Below, piece after piece: positions 17,809 to 25,223 of a stretch of DNA of 64,000 bases. The first letter of the stretch is position 1. Every line of letters begins with the position of its first letter. Source of the stretch: an uncultured Lutibacter sp. (lineage in GTDB: Bacteria; Bacteroidota; Bacteroidia; Flavobacteriales; Flavobacteriaceae); contig NZ_CANLZZ010000002.1 in the NCBI RefSeq assembly GCF_947495725.1, forward strand, positions 496,001 through 560,000. Direction: 5' to 3'. A program made the translations under genes and the position numbers. The notes below the pieces were generated by a model that was not told where the DNA came from, ran no database searches, and worked only from the letters and a program-made list of their open reading frames with translations.

Positions 17809-20151
17809 ATGACAACACAAACGAAAAAAGAAAAACTAAAAGATTTTAAAAATGAAAATAAGTTTCGGGAGTTTTTAATCGACTTTTTAATAAAAAGTAA
17901 TTTTAAAGACGTTATTCATACTCATCGATATGGTTTTCCAGAACAAGGAAAAGATATTATAGCAAGAATAGAACACCCAATAACTGGTGATGATTGGTTT
18001 GCTTTTGTTGTTAAAAAAGGAAGAATTGCAGGAGGAACAAATGAAATTGAAATGATAAAAAATCAAATTCTCCAATCTTTCGAATATCCTTACAAAGGAG
18101 TTAATGGTGATAAAATCAAGATTAACAAAGTTGTTGTTGTTACAAATGAAAATTTCACTAACGGAGCTCAATATCAAATTACTGAAAGCCCTAAATTAAG
18201 TTTATATAACAATTTTAGTTTTTGGTGGAATGAGAATTTAATTCCATTAATCGATAAAAATTATTCAGATTTTTGGCTTCCAGGTGATTCATTTGCAAAA
18301 GAATTTTCTAAAAATTTTATTAACGATTTACAAAAAGAGATTAGTATTCGCGATTTAAGTATTCAAAAAGTCGATGATAAAAAACTTCAAAAACTTCTTG
18401 ATATTTTTATAGAACCTAAACTGACAACAGATGAAATTGAGGAAGACAAAAAAACAAAAGAAAAAAATCTAAAAACAAAAAAATTCAGTATAGATAAACT
18501 TGAAAAAATTGACACAAACATTTTACTTTCTGGAGAGCAAGGAGTTGGTAAAACAAAAATATTAAATACTTTAGCTTGTAGATTGTCACATCCTCAAACG
18601 ATTTTCAACAATCAGCAAATACCGATAAAATTAAAAGCTTTAGAGTTAAGAGATTATAGTTTTAACCTTGAGGAATCTATTCACGATATTATTAAATATT
18701 ATTCTAATCAGTTTTTTGATGAAGAAACTATCAAAAATTACAAAATAATTCCATTTATTGATGACTTTGATTTATTAAGAAGCTCTGAAAAAACTGAATT
18801 AAAAGAAAAGTTGAAAAAATACTGTGATAAAAATTCTACACATTTCGTAATAACTTACAGTAAAAGTGAAATCAGTTATAACGATTCAATAAAATCAATA
18901 AAAATTCACAATTTCAATATTAAACAAATTGAATCTTTTATTGAGAAATTCTTTGAAGGTACTAGTAGGGCTGAAAAATTTATTCAAATATTAAAAGAAA
19001 GTGATATTCTCTCAAAGTTACCAACTACACCACTAACGATATCTCTAATTTCATTGTTATATGACGAAAATAATTTTGAAATCCCAGCAACTTTAAGTGA
19101 TATATATACTGACTTTACTAATGTTCTACTAGGCAAACTAGAAGTTTATAATAAAACAGAATTATTAATTTATAATTTAAAACGTAGAATTTTCACTTCA
19201 TTAGCTTTAAAAATGTTAGATGATAGGGTATTTGAGATTTCCTTAAAAGATTTCAAAGTATTTGTAAATTCATTTTTAACTGAAAGAGCGTACGAAAGTC
19301 AAACTGAAAATGACGTAATTGAAATAATCGAAAAATCAGGACTTCTTTATATAACTGACAATAATATTATTGGATTTAAACAACAAGCATTTATTGAATT
19401 TCTTGCATCAATTGAAATATACCATCATAGACGAGAGACACATTATAGTAAGTTAGTAACAAAGTTTAATGACGTAGCTTGGCAAAACACTGCAATATTT
19501 TATGCAGGACATTCAAAAGAGTTAGAAGGAATGATAGATGATGTAATTGAACAGTCACCAAATGTTGATTTAAGAGATTGGTTCATTAACTCAAGTGGAA
19601 TGGGTTATTTGTCTCAAGCACTATACCAAACAAAACCGATTGAAAGAAAGAAACTTGTTTTAAAATCATTAGAAAATATAATGAAATCTTATCATCATAT
19701 AAAAAAGATGACTGAAGATGAAGCTAGTGTTTTTTATAAAATGCCATTACCTCTACTATTAGGTACACTTAACCATTGGTTTAATGAAAATTTTAAATCT
19801 ATAACATTAAAAAATACGTTAAATATAAGTTTTGACGAAATATTCAAACTTGACAATAATTTTGAAAATAATTTCAAAAGTTTAATGATATCAACTACAT
19901 TAATGACACCTAACATAAACGATGATGAAAAATTCTCAAAATTAATAGAAAGAGAAGAGTTTATGTCACACCCTATACTACCTTTAATAGCCGACTTTGC
20001 AATCGAATTAGGTATGATAGAAAAAAAATCCGTTGACAAGGCAATAAAATCTAAAATTGAGACACGAATTAAGAAAAAAAGGGAATATATAAAATCTGTA
20101 TTAAAAGAACCTGCGTATAGATTCAATGATAAATTTGCATTAGAAAAATAA
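17809..20151 (+). CDS. NACHT-family STAND NTPase with restriction-endonuclease-like N-terminus (candidate anti-phage protein)
   Basis: The 780-residue protein has three parts. Residues 1-150 resemble a PD-(D/E)xK/Mrr-like nuclease domain, with FPEQGKDII (Glu45, Asp49) followed by the strand FAFVVKKG (Lys69); the usual acidic residue before the lysine is replaced by Val, so nuclease activity is uncertain. Residues 235-470 form a P-loop NTPase with Walker A SGEQGVGKT (Lys248), a Walker B region IIPFIDDFD (Asp318/Asp319) and the LPTTPLTISLI segment typical of NACHT modules. Residues 470-780 are helical and repeat-like, the usual sensor position. Bacterial NACHT proteins with this layout include anti-phage NLR relatives (bNACHT). 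It is a single gene framed by inverted repeats within an island, which fits defence cargo. The invader trigger is not predictable. Confidence 0.8.
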   Translation: MTTQTKKEKLKDFKNENKFREFLIDFLIKSNFKDVIHTHRYGFPEQGKDIIARIEHPITGDDWFAFVVKKGRIAGGTNEIEMIKNQILQSFEYPYKGVNGDKIKINKVVVVTNENFTNGAQYQITESPKLSLYNNFSFWWNENLIPLIDKNYSDFWLPGDSFAKEFSKNFINDLQKEISIRDLSIQKVDDKKLQKLLDIFIEPKLTTDEIEEDKKTKEKNLKTKKFSIDKLEKIDTNILLSGEQGVGKTKILNTLACRLSHPQTIFNNQQIPIKLKALELRDYSFNLEESIHDIIKYYSNQFFDEETIKNYKIIPFIDDFDLLRSSEKTELKEKLKKYCDKNSTHFVITYSKSEISYNDSIKSIKIHNFNIKQIESFIEKFFEGTSRAEKFIQILKESDILSKLPTTPLTISLISLLYDENNFEIPATLSDIYTDFTNVLLGKLEVYNKTELLIYNLKRRIFTSLALKMLDDRVFEISLKDFKVFVNSFLTERAYESQTENDVIEIIEKSGLLYITDNNIIGFKQQAFIEFLASIEIYHHRRETHYSKLVTKFNDVAWQNTAIFYAGHSKELEGMIDDVIEQSPNVDLRDWFINSSGMGYLSQALYQTKPIERKKLVLKSLENIMKSYHHIKKMTEDEASVFYKMPLPLLLGTLNHWFNENFKSITLKNTLNISFDEIFKLDNNFENNFKSLMISTTLMTPNINDDEKFSKLIEREEFMSHPILPLIADFAIELGMIEKKSVDKAIKSKIETRIKKKREYIKSVLKEPAYRFNDKFALEK

Positions 20152-20152
20152 C

Positions 20153-20162
20153 ATTAGCCAAC
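20153..20162 (-). repeat. Right arm of the inverted repeat around the NACHT gene
   Basis: ATTAGCCAAC is the reverse complement of 17768-17777. It is followed by an imperfect stem region that includes AAATCC-TATC-GGATTT (20203-20218), giving a cassette-like 3' end. Confidence 0.6.
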
Positions 20163-20202
20163 AACTGATATATTTTATTGTTTGGTTCTAGCACACTTAC
20201 AC

Positions 20203-20218
20203 AAATCCTATCGGATTT
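20203..20218 (+). repeat. Hairpin AAATCC-TATC-GGATTT behind the NACHT gene
   Basis: A 6-bp stem with a TATC loop lies 52 bp after the stop codon, inside a longer imperfect palindrome (TAGC...GCTA). There is no T run, so this is not a standard terminator. Confidence 0.45.
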
Positions 20219-20293
20219 TCTTGGTCGCTAATTATTTACTAAATTTATAGCTTAAACAACTCAACAAAAGATACCAAAAAACGTTCAAGCATC

Positions 20294-20327
20294 AAAAAGC
20301 CTGGTTAAAAAATTAACTAGGCTTTTT
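20294..20327 (-). terminator. Bidirectional terminator between the NACHT gene and the reverse cassette
   Basis: AAAAAGCCTGGTTAA and TTAACTAGGCTTTTT form a 15-bp stem with one G-T pair around AAAA. It has A and T runs on both sides, so it can stop the converging NACHT and reverse-cassette transcripts. It overlaps the last codon of the small reverse ORF at 20326. Confidence 0.88.
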
Positions 20328-20496
20328 ATTTATTAGAAAATAATCGTTTTAAAATATAAGAAACAAAAAAACTAACCACTGCACCAATAACAGCCATAAC
20401 AATGGTGAAAATAACATCGTTTAAGCTAATATTTAAAACAGTGGATAGCAAAGTCCCCCCAATAATCCCAGACTTTATTTGAATATTGTTTGCCAC
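20326..20496 (-). CDS. Small holin-like membrane protein (56 aa)
   Basis: A short reverse frame directly follows the 79-aa gene. From a GTG at 20496 it encodes 56 residues with SGIIGGTLLST followed by a strongly hydrophobic stretch (VIFTIVMAVIGAVVSFFVSYIL) and a basic tail KRLFSNK. This resembles one- or two-helix phage holin-like proteins. There is no ATG start and the sequence upstream in the frame reaches the previous stop, so the exact start is uncertain (an ATT three codons earlier is possible). Its stop overlaps a strong terminator, which supports it as the last gene of the reverse cassette. Confidence 0.45.
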   Translation of the reverse strand: MANNIQIKSGIIGGTLLSTVLNISLNDVIFTIVMAVIGAVVSFFVSYILKRLFSNK

Positions 20497-20517
20497 TTCA
20501 ATTGCTAAATTTAAGAG

Positions 20518-20757
20518 TTAGTCAATTTTAGAATCTAGATCCTTGTCTTTCTTTTTATCAGAAACAACAGCTTGGCTTACAGCCGTAGCAACTGTTCCGG
20601 CAACTGTTAAATAAGTGGCAACTGTAATTACTGCAGCAGGTAATGAAATTGGAGCTGCAATTATAACACCACCTGCGGTGGCCAATGCAATTCCAATGTT
20701 TCTTAATTTTCTAAAAAATGGAGGAGTCGGTTTTTTATATCGTTCTTTAAGTTTCAT
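20518..20757 (-). CDS. Small two-helix membrane protein of the reverse cassette
   Basis: The 79-residue protein has a basic N-terminus (MKLKERYKKPTPP), two adjacent alanine/valine-rich membrane segments (IGIALATAGGVIIAAPISLPAAVITVA and on to SQAVV) and a charged tail DKKKDKDLDSKID. It lies 3 bp after the DUF5675 gene. The size and topology fit a holin or a pore-forming accessory protein. I cannot assign a family with certainty. Confidence 0.65.
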   Translation of the reverse strand: MKLKERYKKPTPPFFRKLRNIGIALATAGGVIIAAPISLPAAVITVATYLTVAGTVATAVSQAVVSDKKKDKDLDSKID

Positions 20758-20760
20758 AAG

Positions 20761-21156
20761 TTATGATTTAATGGTTAAGATTACTTTTTCTTTTCGGTCA
20801 AATGCTTGGTAGCATAGCGATACAATTTTTTGAAATAATAGTTTTGAAGTAGTTCCTTTTCCAATACCAGATAAATTGGTTACAGGAGCAATACAACCGC
20901 GTAATTCTTTTAAAGCATCATTTGCAGGATGAATTAATATTAAGCTTCTATTAATTACATTTTCAAGGATTAAATGATGTTTAAACTTTTCAGAAAATCG
21001 AGGTTTTAATACGTAAGTTCCTTCTGGAATACACGAAACAGATTTTTGGTTTTTTCTCCAGGGCAATTCAATAGTAAACCCTAGAAATTTAGAATTCAAG
21101 AAAAGGACACTATTCGTGCCCTTTTCAAAATAGGTTCTATGTAAAACCAATTCCAT
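20761..21156 (-). CDS. DUF5675 family protein
   Basis: The 131-residue protein begins MELVLHRTYF and contains NSVLFLNSKFLGFTIELPW, CIPEGTYVLKPR, ILIHPANDALKELRGCIAPV, the motifs I associate with DUF5675. The family occurs in phages and integrated elements. The His-x-x-(N)...GCI pattern recalls L,D-transpeptidase/YkuD-like catalytic centres, so a cell-wall role is conceivable, but this is inference. Its start codon overlaps the stop of the upstream 251-aa gene (TAATG), so the two are translationally coupled. Confidence 0.75.
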   Translation of the reverse strand: MELVLHRTYFEKGTNSVLFLNSKFLGFTIELPWRKNQKSVSCIPEGTYVLKPRFSEKFKHHLILENVINRSLILIHPANDALKELRGCIAPVTNLSGIGKGTTSKLLFQKIVSLCYQAFDRKEKVILTIKS

Positions 21157-21911
21157 TATACCGTATCAATTTTTACAACTGATAAAGCATTGTAGGTTCC
21201 GTTTTTCAACGAATACATTTGTCCGTTTACCTCTTGATAAAACTCAATTCCCAATACAATGAATACTGGATGAGTAGAATTTGCAGGTGCAGTTACTGTT
21301 AAACCAATAGCGGCTGTATTTGCACTGTCATAAGGTAAAATAGCAGTTTCGTCATTTTCAAAAGAAGAAGCTTCATTTTCAAAATCCAATTCAGCAGCTC
21401 CTGTAACTACTTTAAAATGTGTTGTTCCAGATGGAGCAGCAATTCTAACAGCAGGAGCAAAAGCAGCCAAGTCAACAGAGATATCCCCACTTGCTCTGTC
21501 GTAAGTTGTTGAAAATGGAGCAAACAACGTAGAACCAAGTTTACCATTCAAATTAAATTCGAATCCTTCCAAAGAACTCAAAACCCCATCTTGAATAGTT
21601 CTCAATCCACGAGCGTTAGTTGTGTCTGTTTTAACTACTTTTAATAAGTCAGTAGTTAATCTACTAACCACTCTTTTGTCTTTTGCATTTTGCAAAAGAA
21701 TACGAATTGCATTACGTAGAACTTTACCACCTTTACCTGCTCTTCCAAATTCAGAACCATTTTCACGCGTTCTTTGAAACGCAGGGTCATTTGCAATTCT
21801 AGATTTGTCAACACCACCTTTTTCGCGAGCAAGGTGTCCATCACTCGTTTTGTAAAAGGAAATTCCACCAATGGTTCCTTTTAATTTAATAATACCGGTT
21901 TGTTTAGCCAT
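21156..21911 (-). CDS. Conserved 251-aa protein of flavobacterial islands, function unknown
   Basis: This protein heads the reverse cassette. Its N-terminus is highly distinctive (GIIKLKGTIGGISFYK, then REKGGVDKSRIANDPAF and RENGSEFGRAGKGGK), basic and glycine-rich. A helical middle (about 65-105) is followed by a beta-rich C-terminal half (about 115-251) of low charge. There is no signal peptide. The mix of a basic arm and a beta-sandwich-like body would suit a virion or assembly protein. I know of the family only as a conserved hypothetical next to DUF5675 in Flavobacteriia. A structural or effector role is a guess. Confidence 0.65.
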   Translation of the reverse strand: MAKQTGIIKLKGTIGGISFYKTSDGHLAREKGGVDKSRIANDPAFQRTRENGSEFGRAGKGGKVLRNAIRILLQNAKDKRVVSRLTTDLLKVVKTDTTNARGLRTIQDGVLSSLEGFEFNLNGKLGSTLFAPFSTTYDRASGDISVDLAAFAPAVRIAAPSGTTHFKVVTGAAELDFENEASSFENDETAILPYDSANTAAIGLTVTAPANSTHPVFIVLGIEFYQEVNGQMYSLKNGTYNALSVVKIDTV

Positions 21912-22026
21912 AATGTTATAAATTTTAAATTCTCAACAAATGAAGCTATCTTTATAAAGGAATTAAAAAACCGAAATCCATCCATTCCGAAAACATCCTT
22001 TTTATAACAAATAAGGGTGTATAGGT

Positions 22027-22060
22027 AAAGTATAAATACTAGTAGGATAAAGTATAGATA
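22027..22060 (+). repeat. Direct repeats before the 67-aa HTH-like gene
   Basis: AAAGTATAAATA (22027-22038) and AAAGTATAGATA (22049-22060) differ by one base and are spaced 22 bp, two helical turns. Both are preceded by TAGG. The gene starts 11 bp later, which suits an autoregulatory operator. Confidence 0.45.
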
Positions 22061-22070
22061 GAGTATTAAA

Positions 22071-22274
22071 ATGAAGATAGTAAGAGCTTGTATTTACCCA
22101 AAAGACATTCAATGCATCACTGGACGTAGTGAACGCTATGGAAGAAAATTATTGAATACAATCAAATTACATTTCGGAAAACAAAAACATCAATTCATTA
22201 CTTCAGAAGAATTTGCAGAATATAGTGGTATTAAGCTTGAAATTGTAAACGATTATTTGAGAAAAGTATCATAG
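22071..22274 (+). CDS. Small HTH-like DNA-binding protein (67 aa)
   Basis: The protein reads as two short helical units. The first has IYPKDIQCITGRSERYGRKLL, the second FITSEEFAEYSGIKLEIVNDYL, which fits a helix-turn-helix recognition motif. Its size and basic charge fit an excisionase or small regulator. It is divergent from the reverse cassette at 21911 and may control it. No named family can be claimed. Confidence 0.6.
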   Translation: MKIVRACIYPKDIQCITGRSERYGRKLLNTIKLHFGKQKHQFITSEEFAEYSGIKLEIVNDYLRKVS

Positions 22275-22314
22275 TATTTGACATTGTTTGGTGCTATTTG
22301 TAGTATTAAAATCG

Positions 22315-22322
22315 TATATTTG
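22315..22322 (+). promoter_or_regulatory. Possible -7 promoter box TATATTTG
   Basis: TATATTTG matches TAnnTTTG. No ORF follows for more than 300 bp; the next elements are short tandem repeats, a tRNA-like remnant and a terminator, so the transcript, if made, would be a short non-coding RNA. A well-spaced -33 box is not evident. Confidence 0.35.
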
Positions 22323-22347
22323 TTAGTGAGATTGAGAGTTAAAACCA

Positions 22348-22392
22348 ATCAATGGATATCAATGGTTAGGTCAACAAATCGGTCAACAAAAA
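22348..22392 (+). repeat. Clustered short tandem repeats (ATCAATGG x2, GGTCAACAAA x2)
   Basis: ATCAATGG occurs at 22348 and 22358, then GGTCAACAAATC (22369-22380) is followed directly by GGTCAACAAAAA (22381-22392). Spacing of one helical turn suggests protein-binding sites such as recombinase arm sites. Confidence 0.5.
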
Positions 22393-22427
22393 TTTAATGG
22401 AGTAGGGAAGTCCTTATAAATAAAGAG

Positions 22428-22462
22428 AAATCTCCAAAGGTTCGAATCCCTTCCTCTCTGCA
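22428..22462 (+). other. tRNA 3'-end remnant, candidate attachment site
   Basis: AAAGG-TTCGAAT-CCCTT looks like a T-stem and T-loop with one mismatch. It is followed by an acceptor-like CCTCTCT, a G discriminator and CA. No matching 5' half (it would need AGAGAGG) is found upstream, so this is not a functional tRNA. Fragments like this are left when an element integrates into a tRNA gene. Confidence 0.5.
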
Positions 22463-22483
22463 AAAGAACAACCAAAAAGTAAC

Positions 22484-22516
22484 AAAGCCCTATAGACATT
22501 ATGTTTGTGGGGTTTT
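22484..22516 (+). terminator. Terminator-like hairpin after the tRNA remnant
   Basis: AAAGCCCTATAGAC pairs with GTTTGTGGGGTTTT around ATTAT, using several G-U pairs, and ends in a T run. It may be the original terminator of the interrupted tRNA gene. Confidence 0.55.
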
Positions 22517-22569
22517 TATTTTGTCTAATTTTCATTTTAAACCAATAAAAACCAGATTTAAAGGGGCTA

Positions 22570-22610
22570 ATTCGGGGTCAGTAAAATAATAATCGTAAAT
22601 GACCCCGAAT
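22570..22610. repeat. Perfect 11-bp inverted repeat ATTCGGGGTCA / TGACCCCGAAT
   Basis: The arms (22570-22580 and 22600-22610) flank a 19-nt AT-rich spacer and lie 28 bp before the 13-bp direct repeat at 22638. A recombinase or regulator binding site is likely. Confidence 0.6.
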
Positions 22611-22637
22611 AGCGCTGTAGATATTGAAAAAACTGGA

Positions 22638-22650
22638 TGTTCAGAATATT
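22638..22650 (+). other. Candidate attL core (13-bp direct repeat)
   Basis: TGTTCAGAATATT occurs here, 48 bp before the recombinase ATG, and again at 27397-27409 just after the last gene of the integrative module. The positions are those expected of attL and attR. Confidence 0.45.
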
Positions 22651-22698
22651 TTTTGATTTATTTTGTGTATATTTATATGCTATTTAAAAAGAAAATTT

Positions 22699-23952
22699 AT
22701 GAAAAATTCAATTTCCCTATTATTTTATATCAAAAGAGTTAAAGTTGATATTAATAACAAAGCCAATATTTATCTCAGAATTACTGTAAACAGCCGCCGT
22801 GCAGAATTCAGTATTCAAAGAAAAATTCATATTGATAAGTGGAACTCCAACTTGAATAGGGTAAAGGGGTATTCTAAAGAAGCGCAAGAGATAAATCAGT
22901 ATATCGATTTGATTTCAAATAAAATAAATAAAATTCATCAACATCTTATTGATAAAGAAAAAATCTTTTCAGCTGTACAAATTAGAGACATATACTTAGG
23001 GAAAGGTCAGAATCTAAAAATGCTATTAAAAATTTTCCAAGATCATAACAATCAGATTGAGAAATTAGTAGGGAAAGATTTTGCAGCAGGGACTGTTTTA
23101 CGTTATAGAACGGCCAAATCACATGTAGAGGAATATATCAAATATGAATATAACTTAAATGATATCCCTGTAAATGATGTGGACCATAAATTTATTACAG
23201 GTTTTGAATATTATTTGAAAACAGAAAGAAATTGCGCACACAATACAGCAATTAAATACATCACTAATTTCAAGAAAATAATTAGAATTGCCTATGCCAA
23301 CGATTGGATAACCAAAGATCCATTTTTCAATTGGAAAGCAAGGTTAAAAACTGTAGTACGAGAATACTTAAGTGAGGATGAAATTCAAGAGTTAGTTAAA
23401 AAAGAATTTAAGTTACCACGGTTAGACCAGGTAAAAGATATTTTTTTATTTAGTTGCTTTACTGGGTTAGCGTATGCCGATGTTAAAAAGTTAACAAAAA
23501 ATAGTATTGTAATAGGTATTGATGGAAATAAATGGATAAACACAAAAAGAACCAAAACCAATACTGTAAGTAATATTCCACTACTTCCTGTATCTATAGC
23601 TATCATCGAAAAATACGTAAATCATAAAGAGATCAAAGATTTTCCAAAACTACTCCCAGTATTAAGTAACCAAAAAATGAATGCTTACTTAAAAGAAATT
23701 GCTGATGTATGTGGAATTTCAAAAAATCTAACCTTTCACTTGGCTAGACATACGTTCGCTACTACTGTCACACTAACTAATGGAGTCCCTATTGAATCTG
23801 TTAGTAAAATGTTAGGGCACAAATCTTTAAAAACTACACAGCATTATGCCAAAATTTTAGACAGAAAGGTCAGCGATGATATGGCTCTTTTAAAAGAAAA
23901 ATTGAATTCATTGGGTACTAAAAATTCAACTCAAGATAAAAAATCAGTTTAA
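22699..23952 (+). CDS. Tyrosine recombinase (site-specific integrase)
   Basis: The 417-residue protein has an Arm-DNA-binding N-terminus (YIKRVKVDINNKANIYLRI), a SAM-like core-binding domain (about 105-210) and the phage-integrase catalytic domain. The active-site residues are visible: Arg in the CFTGLAYADV region is replaced by the Bacteroidota-type arrangement, then HLARHTFAT, LGHKSLKTTQHYAKIL with the nucleophile Tyr. The ATG at 22699 is preferred over a TTG at 22663. It would integrate and excise the module that extends to about 27.4 kb. It resembles the integrases of small Bacteroidota elements more than the IntDOT type; that judgement is by eye. Confidence 0.92.
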   Translation: MKNSISLLFYIKRVKVDINNKANIYLRITVNSRRAEFSIQRKIHIDKWNSNLNRVKGYSKEAQEINQYIDLISNKINKIHQHLIDKEKIFSAVQIRDIYLGKGQNLKMLLKIFQDHNNQIEKLVGKDFAAGTVLRYRTAKSHVEEYIKYEYNLNDIPVNDVDHKFITGFEYYLKTERNCAHNTAIKYITNFKKIIRIAYANDWITKDPFFNWKARLKTVVREYLSEDEIQELVKKEFKLPRLDQVKDIFLFSCFTGLAYADVKKLTKNSIVIGIDGNKWINTKRTKTNTVSNIPLLPVSIAIIEKYVNHKEIKDFPKLLPVLSNQKMNAYLKEIADVCGISKNLTFHLARHTFATTVTLTNGVPIESVSKMLGHKSLKTTQHYAKILDRKVSDDMALLKEKLNSLGTKNSTQDKKSV

Positions 23953-24150
23953 AACCTAAAACCTTTTATCATAATGCAATTTGAACCATAATTTTTTATT
24001 TAATTGTTTTCATATTAAATATATTTTATGCTATTTTGTTAAATAATAAGTTGCTAAACTTCTCAATTGATTGCTATATTCTTACAAGACATGCTCTTTT
24101 AGGAGTTTTTTGCTATTTATTTAAAAAAATAACCCCACTAGAAAATAATT

Positions 24151-24993
24151 GTGAAAAAAGGATACGTTAAAATCATAAGTGATTTAGAAAAAGAATTAAA
24201 AAAAATTGAGTTAAAAAATACAAATAGCATAGATAAATTTGAAAGCTGTACTAAATTAATCCCGAATTATTTGAATCAATTAAGAAATAGCGTTATATCA
24301 GAAGAGTTTATTTGTGAAGAAGATGAGATAACTTTTTTTAAGAAAGTAAAACCAACTATTGTTTCAAAATTCATTTATTACGCCAAACTCTTTCAAATTG
24401 AAAGTAAAAGACCTTTAAGCGGTGTAGAGATTCAAAAGGAATATTTTGAATCTGAAATTTGTAAAAATCAGGAATACTTTAATAAGAACCACTTATTTTA
24501 TAAATATTTCAGAGGAAATAAAACATATTTCGATACCCAGTATTTCCTTCGAAAAAATAAAAGCATTCTAATTCAATTTGATTGTTCTGGCTCATATCTT
24601 GATGATCAATTCTCAACAAATCTTGACTCCACTTTTGCAAAATTCATAGGATATGAATTACTCATTAAATATTGCCAAGATGAAATTGAAAAATTGTCAT
24701 TTCAAAATAATTTAGAAGTGGGTTCATCTGTTGTAAAATCAAATTTAAAATGGACCCTGAGTAAAATTGCATTGATCGAACTTATATATGCCTTAGATAG
24801 TTTAAAGGTTTTCAATAACGGAAACGCAGATATCAAGAAAATTGCCTCTGGTTTTGAAACTATTTTTAATATTGATCTTGGTGATTACTATAGAGCTTTC
24901 CTAGAAATAAAAATGAGAAAGAAAAATAACACGAAGTTTCTCGACAATTTAAAGAGGGGTTTAATGAATCGTATACTAAAATTTGATCAATAA
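24151..24993 (+). CDS. RteC-domain protein
   Basis: The 280-residue protein resembles RteC, the regulator of excision genes in the CTnDOT conjugative transposon. Recognisable parts are the N-terminal helices, FFKKVKPTIVSKFIYYAKLF, YFRGNKTYFDTQYFLR and the C-terminal SNLKWTLSKIALIELIYAL...FNIDLGDYYRAFLEIKMRKKN. It starts with GTG. It lies 198 bp after the integrase on the same strand. In flavobacterial elements it is usually a regulator of the adjacent excision functions rather than of tetracycline response. Confidence 0.85.
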   Translation: MKKGYVKIISDLEKELKKIELKNTNSIDKFESCTKLIPNYLNQLRNSVISEEFICEEDEITFFKKVKPTIVSKFIYYAKLFQIESKRPLSGVEIQKEYFESEICKNQEYFNKNHLFYKYFRGNKTYFDTQYFLRKNKSILIQFDCSGSYLDDQFSTNLDSTFAKFIGYELLIKYCQDEIEKLSFQNNLEVGSSVVKSNLKWTLSKIALIELIYALDSLKVFNNGNADIKKIASGFETIFNIDLGDYYRAFLEIKMRKKNNTKFLDNLKRGLMNRILKFDQ

Positions 24994-24995
24994 AA

Positions 24996-25010
24996 CACCC
25001 AAGTTGGGTG
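24996..25010. repeat. Palindrome CACCCAAGTTGGGTG after rteC
   Basis: Seven-bp arms around a single central G lie two bases after the RteC stop. A following A run, not a T run, means it would terminate only reverse-strand transcripts, or may be a protein site. Confidence 0.5.
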
Positions 25011-25223
25011 AAAAAAATTAAGAATAAATTTTGCCCTGTTTTGAGATTTTAAATTGATTTATCCATTTTTAGAACACCAAATAAACTCAAACAATATCAA
25101 GAAAAATGTTACAAAAAAAACGCCCCAGCTTGTGATTTTTAGTGAGTTATACTTCACATATTTGTAAAATGAAAGAGATACAAAAAGATACTTTCTCAAT
25201 TATTAATTACAAAATTGCAAAAA

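Noticed and set aside
20153-20270. A canonical integron attC site
   Set aside because: The conserved core RYYYAAC/GTTRRRY does not fit the flanks and no integron integrase is seen; only a cassette-like character is claimed.
22348-22392. A CRISPR-like array
   Set aside because: The repeats are only 8-12 nt, are two copies each and lack spacers; no cas gene is present.
22328-22462. A full functional tRNA
   Set aside because: The T-arm and 3' acceptor are present but no 5' acceptor, D-arm or anticodon arm can be fitted upstream, and the T-stem has a mismatch.
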